Origin: Kalmusia sp. IMI 367209
Lineage: Eukaryota > Ascomycota > Dothideomycetes > Pleosporales > Didymosphaeriaceae
NCBI GenBank assembly: GCA_027946365.1
Contig: JAPEUQ010000008.1
Location: forward strand, 1,240,001-1,304,000
Direction: 5' to 3'
Length of the DNA: 64,000 nt
Shown one piece after another: positions 58,453 to 64,000 of this stretch; positions within the stretch are counted from its first letter, which is position 1, and every line of letters begins with the position of its first letter. Both the position numbers and the translations under genes were made by a program. Below the pieces are notes generated by a model that saw nothing but the letters and a program-made list of their open reading frames with translations, did no database searches and had not been told where the DNA came from.

Positions 58453-60714
58453 CTAGTAGGATCCAGAGACAGGAACGGCAGGGGCTGCCGATGACGAGGC
58501 AGCGGGTGCAGAGGCAGCCTTAGTGCGAGTCAAAAATCCACTAGGAGCTGGGAAGCCACCAGTGGGGCGACCTCCAAAACCACCAGTGGGACGACCAAAG
58601 CCGCTAGGGAATGGGTACCAGCCGGTAGGACGAGGGCCAGTAGGGTGGGGTTGATGTTGAGGGCGACGGCCCGAGCCTGAAGGGAATGTCGCGCCGGACG
58701 GGATAGGGAACGGGGCGGTACCGAAGCCAGTCTCAGGGGTAGCAACAGGGTATGACGGGACCTGCGAAGCAGATACACTAGGTTCAACAGATGTTGTGGG
58801 CTCGACAGGCTGGGCTGCGGAGGAAGGAGTCACAGTCACAGTGACAATCTCCTGTTGGATAACAGTGGTGGTTGCAGGTGGCGCGCAGACATCAAAGCTA
58901 GAGCTGATCGTAGGTTCCGGTGCGAGAGAATCCACGACAGAAGACGGAAGCGAGACCGTGGAAACAGAAGAAGCCTCAGGGGTGGTGGCAGACGCAGAAG
59001 GCGTGGTGGAAGCACCGGAGCTGACAAGCACTAGGGATGGGAGGGCACTGTCGCTATCTGCGGGCGTAGCAGTCGAGGATGCAACGGGAGCTACAGCTGA
59101 GGTTTGCTCTGTAATGGGAGCAGCAGTGGAGATAGCTACCTCATCCACATCACTAGCGGAGCTCGGTGCAGGTGTCTTGACCGAAGACTGTGCGGCGGAT
59201 GTAACAGCGGCCTTGCTTGATGCGGCGGGAGTAGCAGATGTAGCAGGTGCGGCGGAAGCGGCAGCGGTAGAAGAGCTACCCGAGCCTGATCCAGATCCAC
59301 CATTGCTCATGCAAGCAAAGCTGATTTCTTGAACACTGTCTGCCCTCTTGAACCAGCCCTGGCTAGCGGCATTGAGGCTCCAATCCATATCGACATAAGG
59401 CCAGCAAATTCGACCATCACTCATCGTTACCATATCTCCAGCAACATAGACGTTAGTGCTCTTGACGGCATCGCCGACCTTCTCTCCGTTGTTGACAAGC
59501 TGGAAGTAAGACCCAGTAAAGGTGCCCTCGCAGCCAAAAGCCACCAGGGGGCAGTTTGGCTCAGCAATCTCCTCCCAAGTGACAAGAGCGTTGCTTCCAT
59601 CGAATGTAGCGACGTGAGCGTTGGAGTGATCAGCAGTGCCAGTAGTGATCCAGTTGACTTGAGAGTCGCCATCGGGACCTAGGGTGGTAGTTGCTTCCTC
59701 TCCAATGAGAGTCTTCTTGTCTGAAAAGCGCGCAATGGCAACGTTGCGGTTAGCGGTCCGGTTGACAGAGTGAGTATAAGGAGCACCGAGCCAATCATTG
59801 GTGGTCAGATCCTTGGCACCCTTGGATACCCAGGTGAAAATATACTCGTCGCTGTCGATGAAGCGGGCAAGATTGCTATACGAACCGCTCATGCCACCCA
59901 TAGCTTCGTTCGATGCACCATTGGTGACGTTTTCGTTGGAAATCCTGACACCGGCCATGTACTGAGTCTCCGTGTTCAACCAGATGTTTCCCTGGTCTTC
60001 GGCGCAGATACTAGCAAAAGGAGCCTCATCGGCAGCCTCAAAGGCAATACCGGTGTTGTGAGAGCATCCGAAACCAGAGCTAGTTGCGCCATTAATCTTC
60101 TGTAGGGAACCGCTGTCAGAGACGTATTGAATCGTGTCGCCAAAGTGACCACTGGCAGATCCGTCGTAAGCCGTGACAACAAAGTAAGCACCATATGTCT
60201 TTGCCGTCTCTGAGTATGCAAGGTCGCCGTTTAGATCGGGAGACGCGGTGTGGCCGCTGCTGCTCTCAACGGTCGGGCCACCAAGGTATGTCTTCCAAGA
60301 CTGCTTGCCAGAAGTGTAGCGATAGAGAACTGCGACTGGGTCTGTGACACCAGACACAGCTTCGTTGGTGAGCAGAGCAAATCCATCATCATGTGCAACT
60401 AGTCCACCAGCTTCCTTACCGCTAGACACAGTGACGGCATCGCCAACAGCGGCAAAGGTGGAAGGGTCAACTTGTTGAATATGTACGCCAGTGTCGCTGG
60501 AGTCTAGATAGGCAAGATAAGCGGATTTGCCGTCCGGTGAAACAGCGAAAGGTGTGCGGCGATGATGAGGATATCCCGTCCAATAAGCGTCCTTAACTGG
60601 GTTGAAGCTGGAGGAGAGCGACAAAGATCCAACGTGAGTCTGAAGGTTGCTTGTGGAAAGCGCTGCCGACGCTATGGCCGTGAAGAGAGAAAGAGTGAAA
60701 GTCGAGTGCAACAT
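58453..60714 (-). CDS. Large secreted protein with propeller-like body and Ser/Pro-rich tail
   Basis: A single exon gives 753 aa. Residues 1-18 (HSTFTLSLFTAIASAALS) are a signal peptide. Residues about 25-440 read as a beta-rich, propeller-like body with repeated S/G-D-G turns and strand-ending W/Y (TPFAVSPDGKSAYLAYLD, FALLTNEAVSGVTDPVAVLY, SQVNWITTGTADHSNAHVATF, MVTMSDGRICWPYVDMDW). A Ser/Ala/Thr-rich stretch (about 465-640) looks heavily O-glycosylated. A Pro/Gly tail with PTGGFGGRPTGGF-type repeats follows; the underlying DNA has a duplicated 20-nt unit (58556-58600). There is no C-terminal hydrophobic helix, so it should be released or held in the wall non-covalently rather than GPI-anchored. 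The enzyme family is unknown; an extracellular binding role is likely. Confidence 0.8.
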   Translation of the reverse strand: MLHSTFTLSLFTAIASAALSTSNLQTHVGSLSLSSSFNPVKDAYWTGYPHHRRTPFAVSPDGKSAYLAYLDSSDTGVHIQQVDPSTFAAVGDAVTVSSGKEAGGLVAHDDGFALLTNEAVSGVTDPVAVLYRYTSGKQSWKTYLGGPTVESSSGHTASPDLNGDLAYSETAKTYGAYFVVTAYDGSASGHFGDTIQYVSDSGSLQKINGATSSGFGCSHNTGIAFEAADEAPFASICAEDQGNIWLNTETQYMAGVRISNENVTNGASNEAMGGMSGSYSNLARFIDSDEYIFTWVSKGAKDLTTNDWLGAPYTHSVNRTANRNVAIARFSDKKTLIGEEATTTLGPDGDSQVNWITTGTADHSNAHVATFDGSNALVTWEEIAEPNCPLVAFGCEGTFTGSYFQLVNNGEKVGDAVKSTNVYVAGDMVTMSDGRICWPYVDMDWSLNAASQGWFKRADSVQEISFACMSNGGSGSGSGSSSTAAASAAPATSATPAASSKAAVTSAAQSSVKTPAPSSASDVDEVAISTAAPITEQTSAVAPVASSTATPADSDSALPSLVLVSSGASTTPSASATTPEASSVSTVSLPSSVVDSLAPEPTISSSFDVCAPPATTTVIQQEIVTVTVTPSSAAQPVEPTTSVEPSVSASQVPSYPVATPETGFGTAPFPIPSGATFPSGSGRRPQHQPHPTGPRPTGWYPFPSGFGRPTGGFGGRPTGGFPAPSGFLTRTKAASAPAASSSAAPAVPVSGSY

Positions 60715-61151
60715 GTTGCAGTCGGGTCAGATATGCTAAAAGAATGACAAGAAACGAACGACCAGCGATTCCAAAAGAGTGACAAAAACGGAATGGTTCA
60801 AAAGCCCGTGAAAAGAAAAAGATAGGCATGCGTCGGAGGGCGTCCATCTTATAGCTTCCCGGCGTTAATGACGCATGGCGCCACAGAGAATCCAGGCCCC
60901 GGGCTTCTGGTCTGACCACTGTTGGCATAGCGGACGCAGTGCCGTGTGTTTATTGAACGGGTGGAGTCGGGAAATTCTATCTCCAGATTGCGGAAGGCGC
61001 CTTCGAAGGTAAATGGTGGAAAGTTCTGCAGGATGATTAGGGGGAGACAAATTTGTTTCATGCCGTTTCGCTAAAGGGAGATCCCACGTGATATCTTCTT
61101 TCGGGTTAGCCTACTACCTAAACAGCATCTCCACATGTTTCAAATGGCGCG
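60715..61151. other. Intergenic, 0.4 kb
   Basis: Upstream of the secreted-protein gene and downstream of HET protein 2. No frame or repeat is supported. Confidence 0.45.
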
Positions 61152-63236
61152 TTATACAATTTCAACCTCTTTCTCCTTCGCGTATTGAAAGACGTCGGTT
61201 CCCGCTGAGAAAGTGCCCAGACGGTTCCAACAGCTCGGTGTGTGATTTGCAAGGCCAAGGACGAGGCCGGTCATCCATGTGTCATACCGCATGACACCTA
61301 AGCAAAGTACGGGTGCTTTGAAGGCCTGGGGAACATCGCCACAACGCGCTCTTCGGACCGTTTGTTCCGTGTGGCTTGAGGCACTAGCTACAACATCATC
61401 CTTCAGGAGACAATCGTGTTGAATGGTGATCGAACTGGTCCCCTTGATGAGCAGAACGTATTCCCACATGCCTTCTTTCTGGATAGAAAGGAGCAATGCT
61501 GGTAGAGTAGGTCCAAGAACGAGGATCGATGCGGCAGATAGAGCGCCAAGAGGGTTTAAGCCAGCGATCGAGACAGATGAAGATACAAGGGTGATGGATG
61601 GTACGACGACTTGGCGCTCATCTTCGTCGGGGGACGGGTAAGCCACGGGAGTATCCAAGCTCGCCCATGAGAAGGTAGGAGCTCGAAAGGTATCTAGAGA
61701 GAAATAATGCGCATCAGGCATGGAGGTTGTAGAAGTTGACCAAAGCAGATCAAAGGCCAGATTGTCCTCCCAAAGGCCAGTAATGTACGACGATTTTGTG
61801 GCTTCCTGAATCTTGCTTGCGATGCCTGAAATCGCTGGTAATTTGTCGTTCCGAATGGTCAAATTTCTTCTCGAATACTGCTCCACGACTCGGTGCCACG
61901 CATCCCAAATGACCTCAGGATGCTTGTTCATCTTTGCAGTCGCCTTCGGAATAAGAGAGGGTGTAGTTGCCAGCAATTTTCGTGACGGGGAGCATTCGCA
62001 GCGGAACGAAGTTTTACACTCGAAAAGTAGCTCTGTGGCTGTGTAATGCAGGATTCTCGTGCTTAGTACATGTTCCTGAAGCGCCCAAGCCCTAGTACTC
62101 AATGGTCCGAGGAGCTTTGCAGGCTCATCCTCCTTCATCTTTGGGTGATGGTCTTCGACTTTTCTTGCGCGAATTTCCATCTCATGACCAGTCGTATTCT
62201 GTAAGCTGAGCTTGACAGGTTTCTCCCGATCTGTTAGACAGTGTATACTTCCATCCGGTGAACCCGTAGCAGATATTGTGACATAACTATTTTCGTAGAT
62301 ATTCCCCATTTTAAATGACTCGGTCTCCCAATCGCGCATCGAATCTTGTATAATACATAGAGAATCGATCCAAATGTAGCGCATTCCTAGCTGTCGTGTA
62401 ATGACGATAGCATCTTGAAATAGAGGAGGGAGAGAGTCGAAAGGGATATCATAAGACAGCCTTTTCCAATTGGCTTTTGTAGCTTTGAGGGGCGAACCAA
62501 TTCCCCAGCAGTGAGAAAGTGCTACATACTCGCATGGCTTTCCTTGCGTGTCGATCAAGCGAATAGGAGCAGTCACACGCCCAACATCAAGCAATCGCTT
62601 CGGTGTCAACCTAGGTGATCTGCGCGGTAGATTACAGGCTCCATGCTTTGCGTTCGTAAGACAGTCTCGAATGCATCTTCGTGCGAAATCAAACGTGTCG
62701 TCTGAGCCTGAATTAAGAGGTATGCGGTGAGCTGATCCCAGAGTCGACCAACTGCGAAATGCTGCATACTGTTAGAATGTCATTGAAAAATCCCTCAGAG
62801 GCTCTTAAGAAGCTCGATGTAGGTGCTGGTAGTGGGAAGCTGTGCCGAAAGAAATTTGGAGACACGTACGCTTCGCGGCATAAATCTTTACTAGCTCACC
62901 TTGCCACCTCTCCTGGTCAAGCTCGATCTTTACGGTCCCCTTCTCCTTTATATCAATATTGACTCTTTGTCTAGTATTTCGCCATCCATCAAAGAATGCA
63001 TCTAATGCTTGACATAATACATTGCAGAATCGACATCCGCCGTCTTTGGGATCTTTAGTCCGCGACAAAGTGAAAGCGTCTAAAACTAGACACAATCTAG
63101 CATAAGCTCCTTTCGAAGATTCTGTGTTGTATATGGAGCTGGGATGGCCGCGCGGTTCAAGGTTGTGACACGTTCGGCATGGGTTACGCCGCAACTGAGT
63201 GGAGACTGTCTGCCGGAGCGATCTCTTGGGTGGCAT
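61152..63236 (-). CDS. HET-domain protein 2 (heterokaryon incompatibility type)
   Basis: Two exons (63236-62870 and 62761-61152) give 658 aa. Conserved HET blocks: YVALSHCWGIGSPLKAT (about 201-217, with the standard Cys-Trp-Gly), RYIWIDSLCIIQDSMRDWETESFKM and ENSYVTISATGSPDG, and LSTRAWALQEHVLSTRILHYT. The N-terminal part has NPCRTCHNLEP and GGCRFCNVLCQALDAF, the same paired-cysteine layout as HET protein 1, and a FARRCIRDCL helix just before the domain. The splice (GTACGT donor, ATGCAG acceptor, 108 nt, phase 1) mirrors the intron of HET protein 1 in donor, phase and position after the Cys-rich part. The C-terminal 250 residues are unassigned; no WD, NACHT or ankyrin repeats follow. Confidence 0.9.
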
Positions 63237-64000
63237 CTCCTTAGGATGCGGATATATATTAATTGGCTTTTCTCATACCGATTCGGACAAGCGAAAGACT
63301 GCGAAGGCGGGATTGGTAGTCAAGAGAATGACGTCGTCCGATGAATGTTGCAGTAGATGTGAGACGGACTGCGGCAGGAAAGTTTATCCGAACTCGAAGC
63401 GCTAGTCCCAACCAACTCCAGCGGTAATGCTAAATGTGAAACAGTGGCTGACAGCCAAACGTTCCCTCACGTTATGAGCTGAAGAGGCACGACATGGGTT
63501 TATCTATTCAATGCTTCGTCGTTACGAATGACAGCGCCAGAATTCCAACACAGTAGGGACGCACCTTACTTTACGGACCTATAAAGTGAAGAGCCATGAC
63601 AGCACGCATAGAGGATGCGGCTAAAATAGTTGAACAGCCTCGAGTACGTTGCGCCTATGTTTAGCGCGACGAATTCCAACGATCAGTCTTTCTCTCGCTT
63701 CTAATCGCTTTGAGCCATGACCCTCGAGACCAAATTCGATTCTACCCCTGAGATATTTGGAGCGTCACGCCTGCAAGTACCCACAACCCGCACAACCCGC
63801 AGACCCGTCTTTACCTAATCCCAGTAATCGTCGCCTTCGTCCTCGTGATTGGGTAGACGTTCTCGCGGTCAGTGGCGCGTAAGCGCCAAAGAATAGTAAC
63901 AGCGCAACACCATAAGGATGATGGCTCGTGCGGATCGAAACACTCGCTTCTGATACCGAAAAAGGTGTAGCATGTTTTAGACGCGGCGGCTGCGTGGTCG
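63237..64000. other. Right-edge intergenic sequence
   Basis: HET protein 2 promoter on the left. Near 63718 a plus frame starts ATGACCCTCGAGACC but stops after about 33 codons unless spliced at a GTACCC site; it could be the first exon of a gene beyond the edge. Minus-strand frames from 64000 inward are open for up to about 60 codons. Neither is strong enough to call. A short ACAACCCGC-type duplication lies near 63782. Confidence 0.3.

Noticed and set aside
57663..60714. RiPP precursor peptide beside the UstYa remnant
   Set aside because: The neighbouring secreted protein has PTGGF-like repeats but no repeated core bounded by dibasic Kex2 sites, so it does not fit a precursor.

Overview
This is nuclear DNA from a filamentous ascomycete. 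Genes sit on both strands and are separate rather than in operons. They carry short introns (40-180 nt) with GT..AG ends. Many products are fungal: PalA/Rim20, CrzA, HET proteins, a PTH11-type rhodopsin-domain protein and a UstYa-type remnant. A Dothideomycete is my best guess, but that is inference from gene style and not proven here. I rebuilt exon structures by hand from splice signals, reading phase and family resemblance, so exon borders are predictions. No tRNA, rRNA, transposon or CRISPR array was found.

Layout. 0-6.5 kb: an open frame running off the left edge, a FAD-monooxygenase relic, CIA1 (cytosolic Fe-S assembly) and an MHYT-domain membrane sensor. 8.8-13.2 kb: a 618-aa orphan and an acyl-CoA thioesterase whose start codons are 23 bp apart, then a tiny cysteine-rich gene. 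15.4-20.2 kb: HEM2, a lysine-rich orphan and a rhodopsin-domain membrane protein. 22.4-24.3 kb: a tandem EthD-like protein and a two-helix membrane protein. 24.9-30.3 kb: three predicted cell-surface genes in a row (PLC-X phosphodiesterase, Cys-containing GPI-type protein, transmembrane protein with an aspartic-protease fold but a damaged active site). 30.7-32.8 kb: HET protein 1. 35.5-43.2 kb: UPS1, a DJ-1/PfpI protein, ATX1 and palA. 44.5-46.7 kb: crzA. 48.1-52.5 kb: an orphan membrane protein, an acidic orphan and a UPF0658 Golgi-type membrane protein. 54.1-57.7 kb: an SDR, a methyltransferase and a decayed UstYa/DUF3328 gene, which look like the remains of a small secondary-metabolite locus. 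58.4-63.2 kb: a large secreted repeat protein and HET protein 2.

How the genes relate. Most are housekeeping neighbours with no shared pathway: heme, Fe-S, copper delivery, mitochondrial lipid transfer, and pH and calcium signalling. Two groups may be functional. One is the surface block at 24.9-30.3 kb, whose core is a divergent pair sharing a 116-bp promoter. The other is the SDR/methyltransferase/UstYa group. Long gene-poor spacers lie at 6.4-8.8, 13.2-15.4, 20.2-22.4, 32.8-35.5 and 52.5-54.1 kb.
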